Below are positions 26,983 through 34,541 of a stretch of 64,000 bases of DNA, piece after piece. The notes under the pieces were generated by a model that saw only the letters and a program-made list of their open reading frames with translations, was not told the DNA's origin and did not search any database. Made by a program: the position numbers and the translations under genes. Position 1 is the stretch's first letter. Each line of letters opens with the position of its first letter. The stretch is from CBDFNN01 sp965250215 (GTDB taxonomy: Bacteria; Bacteroidota; Rhodothermia; Rhodothermales; DATKEJ01): contig CBDFNN010000004.1 in the NCBI GenBank assembly GCA_965250215.1, positions 1,240,001 through 1,304,000 of the forward strand, in the 5' to 3' direction.

Positions 26983-28956
26983 TCAATTCTTAAGGTACTT
27001 GGCGTACCACGTTATGTATCGTTCATATCGGTCTTTTTGAAAACTCGGCTTTCTAATGCCATGTCCTTCACCGGGATAGACAACCAGTTGCGTATCGATA
27101 CCGAGGCGCTTAGTAGCTTGATACATCTGCTCTGAGTTCATGATTGGTACATTCCAATCTTTCTCACCGCCAATCCAGAGTGTCGGCGTCTTAATATTGC
27201 CGACATTATTGAAGGGGGAAATTTTCTCCCATGCCTCGCTGTTTTCCCAGGGGAGGCCGAGTTCTTTCTCCCAGAAATATTGATAGTGATCGTGGCCGTA
27301 ATTGGCCCGATAGTTGGCCTCACTGGCTCCCGAAATCGCCACTTTGAATCGATCAGTCGAGGTAATGATGTAGTTTGTAAGCATGCCCCCATAGCTCCAA
27401 CCACCAACACCAAGTTTGTCAGGATCGCCGATTCCTTCCTCAATCACATAATCGACCCCAGCCAAGACATCTTTCGTATCTGGAACTCCCCATTGGGCCC
27501 AGAGAGCCTCGGAAAAAGCTTGTCCGTACCCGGAAGAGCCTCGCGGGTTGGTTGTGACAACGACGTAACCCTGTGCAGCCAATAGCTGGGCCTCGAAGTT
27601 AAAGCTAAAATCGTATTGTGAGACTGGGCCTCCATGAATCCGTAGAATGACAGGGTACTTCTTGCCGTCCTCGACATTTGGGGGAGAGAAGATGAATCCC
27701 TCGACCATGACTCCAGGCTCAGATTCATAGTTGATATTGCGCACGCTTGATAAACTTAGACTGTCCAGAAGAACGGTATTGGTGTGAGTCAACTGCCGAA
27801 GTCCATTGGAGTCTTTGATGAAAACTTCAGTCGGGAGCTGAGATTTTGAAAGGAGTAGAGCCGTTTGACCACCAACTTTCCTATGTGACGATGCTCTGTG
27901 ATGTCCTTCTACAGTTTTACTGAATTCCCTCGTGGCGACATCGATTTCCCCAATATGTCGTTCCCCGCTGTCTTCAATCGTGACGGTGATCTTTTTGCCG
28001 TCAGAAGACCAGATTGGCTGGGAAACATTTCGATCTAGATGTTGGGTGAGTACTTGTGTTGTCTTGTCTTCTATATCCGTTATTGCGATGTAATCCAAGG
28101 CGTACCAAATTTTGTCAGGCTCAGTCCCAGTATGATAGGCGATCTGCTTTCCGTCAGGGCTCCAGACGGGATTTGAGTCGGAGCCTGGGTTGGTAGTGAT
28201 TTGAACTGGTATATGGGGCGAGCCAGTAGTATCACTAGCAACAGTCCAAATGTCGGAGTTTCGATTTGAATCTGGATAGTCCGTGATGTTTGCATCGAAG
28301 GCGATGCTTGATCCATCGGGTGACCAGGCCGGATTGCCGATGCTATAGCTCCCGTCAGTCAATTGTTTGAGAGTTTTTGAGGCTAGATCGAATACGTACA
28401 AATGTGTGCTCAGCGAGTCAAGATAACCAGTGTAGTCTCTTTTTATTTCTAATCTATCAATGACCCAGGGTTTTGGCTTCTTCTTTTTCTCGTCCTCCTC
28501 TTCCTCTTTCTTGTCTTTGATGGTTAAGGCTAACTTTGTCCCATCCGAGGACCATACATATGACGAAATGCCGTGTTTTACCTCGGTAAGTTGTTGAGCT
28601 TCTCCTCCCAATCGATTTAGGAGCCAGACTTGGCTCTTGCTTTCCATTCGACTTCCTGAGAAGGCGAGGTATTTGTTGTCTGGGCTCCATCGAGGTCTGC
28701 TTGAGGAGAATCCCTTCATAGTCATTGGAATAGCATCACCACCTTCGCTGGGAATCATCCAAACCCGAGTTTCCCTTTTGTCCTTTTCCAGATCCGTTTC
28801 CGAGACTGTATAAGCAACCCACTTTCCGTCGGGACTTATTTGCGGATCCCTAACTGATTTAATGGAGAAAAAATCATCGACTTCAAGGTTGCGTTGAGCA
28901 AGTAGATGTCCGTCCGAGAAAACGAAGATTAAACAGAGCAGTGTGGCAAGTCGCAT
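26983..28956 (-). CDS. Secreted S9 prolyl oligopeptidase-family peptidase
   Basis: 657 residues. Signal peptide (1-20, ...LLA-QR), an N-terminal TolB/PD40-like propeller (about 30-380; repeated 'SPDGKWVAYTVS', 'WSPDNKYLAFSG', 'WSPDGSSIAFDA', 'WSPDGKQIAYHTG') with a lysine/glutamate-rich insert (KKEEEEDEKKKKPKP), and a C-terminal alpha/beta-hydrolase with the triad Ser521 (GGWSYGG), Asp600 (GEKDW) and His632 (GEGHG). Such S9C/acylaminoacyl-peptidase-like enzymes degrade oligopeptides in the periplasm or outside the cell. Monocistronic. Confidence 0.9.
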   Translation of the reverse strand: MRLATLLCLIFVFSDGHLLAQRNLEVDDFFSIKSVRDPQISPDGKWVAYTVSETDLEKDKRETRVWMIPSEGGDAIPMTMKGFSSSRPRWSPDNKYLAFSGSRMESKSQVWLLNRLGGEAQQLTEVKHGISSYVWSSDGTKLALTIKDKKEEEEDEKKKKPKPWVIDRLEIKRDYTGYLDSLSTHLYVFDLASKTLKQLTDGSYSIGNPAWSPDGSSIAFDANITDYPDSNRNSDIWTVASDTTGSPHIPVQITTNPGSDSNPVWSPDGKQIAYHTGTEPDKIWYALDYIAITDIEDKTTQVLTQHLDRNVSQPIWSSDGKKITVTIEDSGERHIGEIDVATREFSKTVEGHHRASSHRKVGGQTALLLSKSQLPTEVFIKDSNGLRQLTHTNTVLLDSLSLSSVRNINYESEPGVMVEGFIFSPPNVEDGKKYPVILRIHGGPVSQYDFSFNFEAQLLAAQGYVVVTTNPRGSSGYGQAFSEALWAQWGVPDTKDVLAGVDYVIEEGIGDPDKLGVGGWSYGGMLTNYIITSTDRFKVAISGASEANYRANYGHDHYQYFWEKELGLPWENSEAWEKISPFNNVGNIKTPTLWIGGEKDWNVPIMNSEQMYQATKRLGIDTQLVVYPGEGHGIRKPSFQKDRYERYITWYAKYLKN

Positions 28957-29118
28957 AAAATACCTAGGTTTTGAAAGTCTTGCATTAAGCTACACTGCTT
29001 GAAGGAAAACTGCACAATGATTGATTTGCACAATGGAAGACCCCCGGTGGAATATCACGGAGCCCCGTCGCTGATCGATTATATAATCTAGAAGAATGTT
29101 AGGAATTGACCTGTCCCA

Positions 29119-29147
29119 AAAAGGGGCCGACTGGATCGGCCCCTTTT
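29119..29147 (-). terminator. Intrinsic terminator after the T9SS-cargo gene
   Basis: Perfect 12-bp stem AAAAGGGGCCGA / TCGGCCCCTTTT with a 5-base loop, 25 bases beyond the stop of the minus-strand gene at 29172. Symmetric A/T flanks mean it could also stop + strand transcription. Confidence 0.85.
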
Positions 29148-29171
29148 ATCTAAGAAATTCAAAGCTCGGTA

Positions 29172-30347
29172 TTACTTCTGGAGGACCAGACGTCCAGATT
29201 CTTTGAAGTTCTGACCGTTGACTTGATAGAAATAGAGCCCGTTCTTCAGACTTGATCCTTCGATCGTAATGAGTTCTCTTTGATTGGCCGTCAAACTCGA
29301 GTTGAAAATCGTCTGGACATTTCTGCCGAGCGCATCAAAGAGCTCGACTCTAACTTCTTGGTCTTCCGCAACAATGAGAGAAAAACTGGAACTCGAAGAG
29401 AATGGATTGGGATAAGCTGATGAAATGCTCGCGGGACCTGGGAGCTCTACGGTCACTTCGATTTCATCACTGAAGTTCATCAGACCATCGAAATCGAGTT
29501 GCTGAAGTCTAAAAGTGTGAACACCGGCAGACAAATTTTCGACTCTGAAGTCGTAGCTCTGAGCTTCAAGGGTTGATCCATGACCGTCAATAAATCCATG
29601 GTTGGTATACTCGGAGCCGAAACTTTTGCTTTGGACGAAAAAACCTGAATTATTTTCTTCTGAAGCTGTGTCCCAGGCAAGAATTACATCATTGCCTTCA
29701 ACAAGGGCCTCGAAGTTGGTTAATTCGACGGGCAAATTCGCCATGTAGGAGGCTCGAACCATCCAGTTCCCAGCTAAGCCAAAGCTGTCGATCGTCCCCC
29801 AATCTTGTGGAGCCGGGAGGATAGGTGGATCGGTGGGGCCAGGCAGATTCCAAGTACCTCCCCAAGATCTACCTTGCGTAGCCGTTTGGTCCAAATTTGC
29901 GGGAAACTCATGGTTTGGTGGGGCTGGTCCGTCTCGATTTATGACGCCAACTAAAATATCACCGACTGTTGTTGCCTGAGTCGTTGTAATAGGGAGCACA
30001 ACGAAGGTTGAATTATCAGCAGCCGTTATCGTACCCGAAGCAGAGCCTAACAAAACAGCTCCAGTTCCTGGGTTACCATCAAGATCGGTGTCCTCCCAAA
30101 CGTAGACATCGATGTTCTGATTTAGGAGAGAAGGAGTTGCTGGAAATTGGACTTGGACATCGGTTACCTTCAGTGGATAATCTCCCGGAGGCGGTGTGAA
30201 TCTATTGAGCCAGAGGAAGACACCGCTTCTTAGGTCATCACCTACGGCAGTCTCAGGGCCTCCATCATCAAGGGTTAAGACCTGCGCTTCTATTTCAGAT
30301 CCTAGGCAAAGTATCGACAGAAGTAAGAGTAGTAGATTTTTTTGCAT
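29172..30347 (-). CDS. T9SS-sorted secreted protein
   Basis: 391 residues. Signal peptide (1-21, ...SEIEA-QV); an uncharacterised N-terminal beta domain (about 22-205, 'DDGGPETAVGDD...', 'WEDTDLDGNPGTG', 'GVINRDGPAPPNH'); the 'LPVELTNFEALV' module (about 207-300); and a type A T9SS sorting domain ('SAYPNPFSSSSS', 'VELFDALGRNVQ', 'NGLYFYQV', ending 'GRLVLQK'). The LPVEL module and sorting domain are homologous to those of the beta-helix protein at 21710. Expected on the cell surface. Function unknown. Confidence 0.85.
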   Translation of the reverse strand: MQKNLLLLLLSILCLGSEIEAQVLTLDDGGPETAVGDDLRSGVFLWLNRFTPPPGDYPLKVTDVQVQFPATPSLLNQNIDVYVWEDTDLDGNPGTGAVLLGSASGTITAADNSTFVVLPITTTQATTVGDILVGVINRDGPAPPNHEFPANLDQTATQGRSWGGTWNLPGPTDPPILPAPQDWGTIDSFGLAGNWMVRASYMANLPVELTNFEALVEGNDVILAWDTASEENNSGFFVQSKSFGSEYTNHGFIDGHGSTLEAQSYDFRVENLSAGVHTFRLQQLDFDGLMNFSDEIEVTVELPGPASISSAYPNPFSSSSSFSLIVAEDQEVRVELFDALGRNVQTIFNSSLTANQRELITIEGSSLKNGLYFYQVNGQNFKESGRLVLQK

Positions 30348-30382
30348 TTTGACAAAATAATTTATTGGGTGGTCATCGCGAG

Positions 30383-30520
30383 CTAAGGTAATCTAACAAA
30401 TCCGTTGTTATTTTTGAGCTTGGATTGTGTTTGTTTCTTGAATTGCTGTATAAGTTCTAACAATGTTGACTCCTCATATTCAATCTTTAGACAATCTTGA
30501 ATCGAATTACTTTCAATCAA
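30383..30520 (-). CDS. Possible small protein downstream of the GNAT gene
   Basis: 45 residues from a TTG at 30520 to a TAG at 30383, in the +1 frame relative to the GNAT gene, which ends 46 bases upstream. The frame stays open upstream to about 30617, inside the GNAT gene, but offers no better start. The C-terminal half (STLLELIQQFKKQTQSKLK) looks helical and protein-like. No family recognised; may be chance or the end of a decayed gene. Confidence 0.2.
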   Translation of the reverse strand: MIESNSIQDCLKIEYEESTLLELIQQFKKQTQSKLKNNNGFVRLP

Positions 30521-30566
30521 ATACTCATTTTGACCTAAAAGTAGGAATCCGGCCTTGACGAGATTA

Positions 30567-31133
30567 TCACCGAAGGTCGAGCAAACTTGATTTCGCTTCG
30601 AATGTCCGGGTGACCTTCTTTAAGTCCTTGTAGGCCTGCAAAGTCATGTACATCGGTTGGAAAAGGATGGGGGACATACCTACCATGGGGCCAAATGGTT
30701 TGAGTCCAATGTGTTTATACAAACTCTCCTCCATAACGGTGCCAGACATAATACCAAGGTCATAGCCTAGACTCGCGCAATGTCTTGCGAGGAGTTGAAG
30801 TAATCCCTGAAAAACGCGTAATTTTCGATACTCCTCCTCGATGGCCAATAGGCGAAACTCGCAAAGGGCTTTGTGTGGTGGCAAATACGAATCGAGATTT
30901 TCCAGTTTATGATCGAGGGAGAAAGGTCGCTGATCTCTGGTTGTGATCATTCCTACAACTCGACTCTTGTCCAACCCGATGATGTAGGTATTCTGGTCGT
31001 GAAATTTGTCGACAAGTGATTTTTCTACATTGGGAGGGTGTTGCGGAATCTCTTCGACAAATGTCTTATAGTTGAGTCGATGAATCTGCTCAAACTCATT
31101 ATCCTTCGTCGCTATTTTGAATTCAAGATTCAC
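30567..31133 (-). CDS. GNAT-fold N-acyltransferase (FeeM/LuxI-like)
   Basis: 188 residues, no signal. N-terminal 'FKIATKDNEFEQIHRLNYKTFVEEI' is the pattern of the acyl-ACP/CoA-dependent GNAT branch (autoinducer synthases, FeeM N-acyl amino acid synthases, OlsB-type lipid acyltransferases). It continues with 'IIGLDKSRVVGMITTRDQRPFSLD', 'ALCEFRLLAIEEEYRKLRVFQGLLQLLARHC' (the CoA/ACP-binding turn and helix), and 'SLYKHIGLKPFGPMVG'. Probably transfers an acyl chain to an amino group; substrate unknown. Its ATG overlaps the stop of the PlsY-like gene by four bases, so the two are translationally coupled and likely act in one lipid pathway (inference). Confidence 0.65.
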   Translation of the reverse strand: MNLEFKIATKDNEFEQIHRLNYKTFVEEIPQHPPNVEKSLVDKFHDQNTYIIGLDKSRVVGMITTRDQRPFSLDHKLENLDSYLPPHKALCEFRLLAIEEEYRKLRVFQGLLQLLARHCASLGYDLGIMSGTVMEESLYKHIGLKPFGPMVGMSPILFQPMYMTLQAYKDLKKVTRTFEAKSSLLDLR

Positions 31134-31729
31134 TCGACCGGCTGGGTAAGAAGTGTTTTCTTCAGATCGTGGCGATGTGTGTAAACGATAAGGCCAGCAA
31201 GGGCCACGAGTCCGATGATGATCGGCAGGGCCAATCCCAAGGCATAAGCAATCAAAGGAGAGATGGAGATCACAAAGGTGACGCTTAGATGATCATTCTT
31301 ACTCAGAAGGGTGAGTAGAGCCGTGATGGCAAGAAGTATCAAGGCCAATCTGTAGTCGATAACAAGCAGGCCAGCCAAGCAAGTCGCCAGCCCTTTTCCA
31401 CCTTTGAAGCTAAGCTGAGCTGGGAAAATATGACCTGTCACTACAGCAACGAGGGCCAGCATGCATATAGACTCACCCAAATCCAAATAGAGACAAGCAG
31501 AAACAACCAACGCTCCTTTAATAAAATCTCCGAGAAAAACGAGAATGAAGCCTTTTTTGCCGAGAGCTCTACCAGCGTTCTTTGCACCCGCATTGCTGCT
31601 ACCGAATTCACGAATGTCTTGTCCCAGACTACTTTTTGTGAGATAGTAGGCTGAGCTAAAACAGCCAACAAAGTAGCTCGCGATAATTATCGAGATGTTG
31701 GGGAGGGTTATGAAGTCTGCAGGATTCAA
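31130..31729 (-). CDS. plsY: PlsY-like glycerol-3-phosphate acyltransferase
   Basis: 199 residues with about seven hydrophobic segments, the usual PlsY size. Motif 1 appears as 'FGSSNAGAKNAGRALGKKG' (residues 42-60; typical PlsY has GSGNIGATN) and motif 2 as 'GHIFPAQLSFKGGKGLAT' (99-116), matching the family well. PlsY acylates glycerol-3-phosphate from acyl-phosphate at the inner membrane, the first step of phospholipid synthesis. The motif 1 changes (GSS, GAKN) suggest a paralogue whose acceptor may differ. Overlaps the GNAT gene by ATGA. Confidence 0.8.
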   Translation of the reverse strand: MNPADFITLPNISIIIASYFVGCFSSAYYLTKSSLGQDIREFGSSNAGAKNAGRALGKKGFILVFLGDFIKGALVVSACLYLDLGESICMLALVAVVTGHIFPAQLSFKGGKGLATCLAGLLVIDYRLALILLAITALLTLLSKNDHLSVTFVISISPLIAYALGLALPIIIGLVALAGLIVYTHRHDLKKTLLTQPVE

Positions 31730-31872
31730 AACGTCTAGTCCTTGGTGTGGAATCCAATTTAGTTAAGGAAAACATAAAAGACGATTAACGATTATCCGAT
31801 TGTCTGATTTTCCGAAATTCGGAAGCATTAATGCTTTCGGGCCATGGAGGGCTAATGAAGTGAGGGTATCTT

Positions 31873-31942
31873 CAAAACTCAAAACTCAAAACTCAAAACT
31901 CAAAACTCAAAACTCAAAACTCAAAACTCAAAACTCAAAACT
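31873..31942. repeat. CAAAACT heptamer array (10 copies)
   Basis: Ten perfect copies, followed by CAAT. It lies between the divergent PlsY gene and the NTF2-like gene, ending 39 bases before the latter's ATG, i.e. in its leader or promoter. Confidence 0.95.
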
Positions 31943-31981
31943 CAATCTCCTATATTGACGCCACAACCAATCTCAAACAAA

Positions 31982-32458
31982 ATGCGTCAGCTAATTTCCA
32001 GCTTACTCCTTGTCGTTCTTATTCCACTCCTTGGCTTTGCTCAAGAATCAGAACTCGATGCTTATTGGGCGGAAGGATCCCGAACAGTAGGGGAAGGCGA
32101 TTTCGACGGCTATGCGGCAACCTACCATCCAGATGCCGTCTTGGTAAATGCTTTGAATGGCAAATCATATCCGATTGCCACGGCACTCTCGGGCTGGAAG
32201 CAAGGTTTTGATGACGTCGTTTCCGGGAAAATGAAGGCTGGTGTTACCTTTCGATTTTCGCAGAGATTGAACGACGAGACAACAGCCCACGACACCGGCA
32301 TTTTCCGATACTGGTTTGCCATGGGTGAAGATGAGCCAAGCGTTTCCCTTGTTCACTTCGAAGGCTTGCTTGTCAAAGTGGATGGAGAATGGAAGATGGT
32401 TATGGAGTATCAGAAATCCAGAGCAAGTGAGGTGGAGTGGGAGGCTTTGGGAGAATAG
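31982..32458 (+). CDS. Secreted NTF2/SnoaL-like protein
   Basis: 158 residues from ATG 31982, which opens a clean signal peptide (MRQLISSLLLVVLIPLLGFA-QE). A TTG at 31955 would add nine residues before it and is not preferred. The mature part is a cystatin-like NTF2 fold: 'YWAEGSRTVGEGDFDGYAATYHPDAVLVNA', 'FRFSQRLNDETTAHDTGIFRYW', 'VSLVHFEGLLVKVDGEWKMVMEYQ'. Members include ketosteroid isomerase-like enzymes and ligand binders; no catalytic residue set is identifiable, so function is unknown. Converges on the acyltransferase gene with 12 bases between stops. Confidence 0.8.
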   Translation: MRQLISSLLLVVLIPLLGFAQESELDAYWAEGSRTVGEGDFDGYAATYHPDAVLVNALNGKSYPIATALSGWKQGFDDVVSGKMKAGVTFRFSQRLNDETTAHDTGIFRYWFAMGEDEPSVSLVHFEGLLVKVDGEWKMVMEYQKSRASEVEWEALGE

Positions 32459-32470
32459 ATTTCCGGAACA

Positions 32471-32492
32471 TCAGATTGTCAGATTGTCAGAT
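32471..32492. repeat. TCAGATTG octamer repeat encoding the acyltransferase C-terminus
   Basis: TCAGATTG twice plus TCAGAT. Bases 32471-32473 are the complement of the TGA stop, and the last residues (SDNLTI) of the minus-strand protein are encoded by the repeat. The word GAACATCAGATTGTC recurs at 39344. Confidence 0.75.
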
Positions 32493-33610
32493 ATCGCCAG
32501 AGCTCCTACCAAGGGATTTGCAGCGATAGGAGGTGATGTTTTCGATTTTAACCCAAATAGAGGTCTTAGGAATCCTAGTCTGCGGATCACAAACTCGTAG
32601 CTAAGAAAACAACCCAGGCCTGTGAGTAGAACGACAAGACCGAACTTGATCCATTGGGGCATTTCCAGATCGAAAAAGAGATAGGATCCTAGATAGAGGA
32701 ATGCCATGTGGATTATATAGACCGGATATGCCGCCTGGCTAAGATAACTAAGTACTCTGCTCGGTCTATTGAGGTAGGAATAGCCGAGGCCAAATACACC
32801 GAAAATCCAAAGACAGGACTCGATCGACAGCAAGTAATTTTCTGGCTTTAGATCGAAATAGACGAGCCGCGTTAGGTAGAGCGTGAAGGCGCAAGCAATG
32901 AGGCCCCATTTCCATTTCTTTACCGTGTCGAAGAACGCGACTCCACTCCACACACACGAAAACCCCACAAAGAATGCAATCATTCCGATCCAAAAACCGT
33001 GCAGGGTCATCGCGTAGATTTCGAAGCTATCGGGATTAACTAATATCGATTCCACAACGAAGGGAAGAATGATTGCCATCAATCCCAGTGGAGTTCCGAG
33101 TAATCTCTTGAGTCCTCGATTAATTGCGCCACTCTTGTTCTTCTTGAGATAAAAGAACAGAGGCGACAACACCACGACGTAGATAAATATATTCCCAAGA
33201 AACCAGAGATGAGCTGGATTAAGCACGAAGGTGATATCCTGACTATAATATTTCTGCCATAGAAAAACGTGGATCGGTACAATGGCTATCGTCCCAAAAA
33301 TAAACGGCAGCAGGATTCGCCTTGATCGCTCCATGATCAGTTTCTTGAAATCTCGTCTCTCTATGGCAAAACTTACTCCCATTCCCGATACAAAAAAGAG
33401 CAGAGGTATCCTCCAGACGTTTAACATGCTCATTGGTATCCAGATCGACTCCAAGGAGTCGCCGTTTTGAATGAAGCCAATGAACACACCCCAAGGTTGA
33501 AATCCGATCGAAATGTGATAGATAAGAAGAAGGCCGATTGCGATGACTCGTAGCCAATCGATGTCGTGTCTTCGTTGAGATATCTGCATTTGAGCATTCA
33601 CTTTTGACAT
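32471..33610 (-). CDS. Acyltransferase-3 family membrane protein
   Basis: About 379 residues from ATG 33610 (ATG 33589 is equally plausible; the open frame to 33718 adds an N-terminus unlike the family). 'RRHDIDWLRVIAIGLLLIYHI' is the conserved first helix of acyltransferase-3 proteins (catalytic His in the H-I-S region), followed by about nine more helices including 'WRIPLLFFVSGMGVSFA' and 'RRILLPFIFGTIAIVPIHVFLW'. The family O-acylates extracytoplasmic glycans or lipids. The C-terminal tail is repeat-encoded. Neighbouring ankyrin lipoprotein is 120 bases upstream on the same strand. Confidence 0.85.
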   Translation of the reverse strand: MSKVNAQMQISQRRHDIDWLRVIAIGLLLIYHISIGFQPWGVFIGFIQNGDSLESIWIPMSMLNVWRIPLLFFVSGMGVSFAIERRDFKKLIMERSRRILLPFIFGTIAIVPIHVFLWQKYYSQDITFVLNPAHLWFLGNIFIYVVVLSPLFFYLKKNKSGAINRGLKRLLGTPLGLMAIILPFVVESILVNPDSFEIYAMTLHGFWIGMIAFFVGFSCVWSGVAFFDTVKKWKWGLIACAFTLYLTRLVYFDLKPENYLLSIESCLWIFGVFGLGYSYLNRPSRVLSYLSQAAYPVYIIHMAFLYLGSYLFFDLEMPQWIKFGLVVLLTGLGCFLSYEFVIRRLGFLRPLFGLKSKTSPPIAANPLVGALAISDNLTI

Positions 33611-33730
33611 TCCTATTCTGATAAATTGAGTCTTCTCATCTGTCAAGGAGGCGGACACCTGGGATTCTCCAATAGGAGAATTCAACTGAAGGTGCGCCTC
33701 GATTCTATAGAGCCTCAATGAGACTCTACT

Positions 33731-34318
33731 CTATTGGCCGTTTTCTATCATCTCCGCGATGATCGGGCGTGCAACGATGATCTCTTCGTAATCGAGCTTT
33801 AGACCTAAAGGGCCAAGATCCTTGCTAATCTGATCATATATGGGCTTCACCTGGTCAAAGCTAGCAAGGAGTGATTCTAGAGCCGTTGCTCCATAGCTAT
33901 TTCGAATGCTAAGGTCTGCCTTGTTGTTGATAAGAAGTTTTGCAATTTCAGTCCGGCCGAAAAATGAAGCTGTGTGCAAAGGCGTAGAGCCGTCGGCACT
34001 TGCTATATTCAAGTCAGCCCCTGCTTCGATCAGAAGTTTTGCGACTTCCGTCTTCCCGAAGGTGGCGGCGATTGTCAAGGGAGTGGAACCATAGTCATCC
34101 TTTTGATTCAAGTCCGATTTAGCCGCGATGTGACCGTTGACGGACTTTGCGTCGCCCATAAAGGCTGCCATGGCTAGTGGTGTTTTCGGGGTCTCTACTT
34201 TTACAGTTGTCTCGGAATTTTGCTCGATATCCTGGTCGCATGAGACAAGTATAATTGAGGTGCATAGTAAAAACAGAAAGCTCAGTGTTGCGATACTGTT
34301 GATCTTGAAGGATTTCAT
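33731..34318 (-). CDS. Ankyrin-repeat lipoprotein
   Basis: About 195 residues from ATG 34318 (an ATG four codons earlier at 34330 is also possible). Lipoprotein signal with 'ILVSC'. Three to four ankyrin repeats: 'TPLAMAAFMGDAKSVNGHIAAKSDLNQKDDYGS', 'TPLTIAATFGKTEVAKLLIEAGADLNIASADGS', 'TPLHTASFFGRTEIAKLLINNKADLSIRNSYGA', then a charged C-terminal helix region. Periplasmic or outer-membrane-facing protein-protein interaction module; partner unknown. Divergent from the AraC/TPR regulator with about 220 bases between. Confidence 0.85.
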   Translation of the reverse strand: MKSFKINSIATLSFLFLLCTSIILVSCDQDIEQNSETTVKVETPKTPLAMAAFMGDAKSVNGHIAAKSDLNQKDDYGSTPLTIAATFGKTEVAKLLIEAGADLNIASADGSTPLHTASFFGRTEIAKLLINNKADLSIRNSYGATALESLLASFDQVKPIYDQISKDLGPLGLKLDYEEIIVARPIIAEMIENGQ

Positions 34319-34541
34319 CGGATTGATCATTAAGTGATTGAGTAATTGATAGACTCAAGATCGGAACAGTGTCCCGCTTACACTTATTAGCTATGTTGCC
34401 GATGATATCGCCTATGATTCAGTCCTATTAACTATAGCTCATGACTATAAATTATGACGCAAGGGCGGAAATCAATCTTTATCTTCGTGTTATTATGTCT
34501 AATTACAGTCCATTTTTCTGCAACACCTTATAGAGACCTAG

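Noticed and set aside
28480..28510. Lysine/glutamate-rich low-complexity stretch as a possible frameshift or assembly error in the S9 peptidase
   Set aside because: Both flanking propeller strands remain in one frame; it is an ordinary charged loop.
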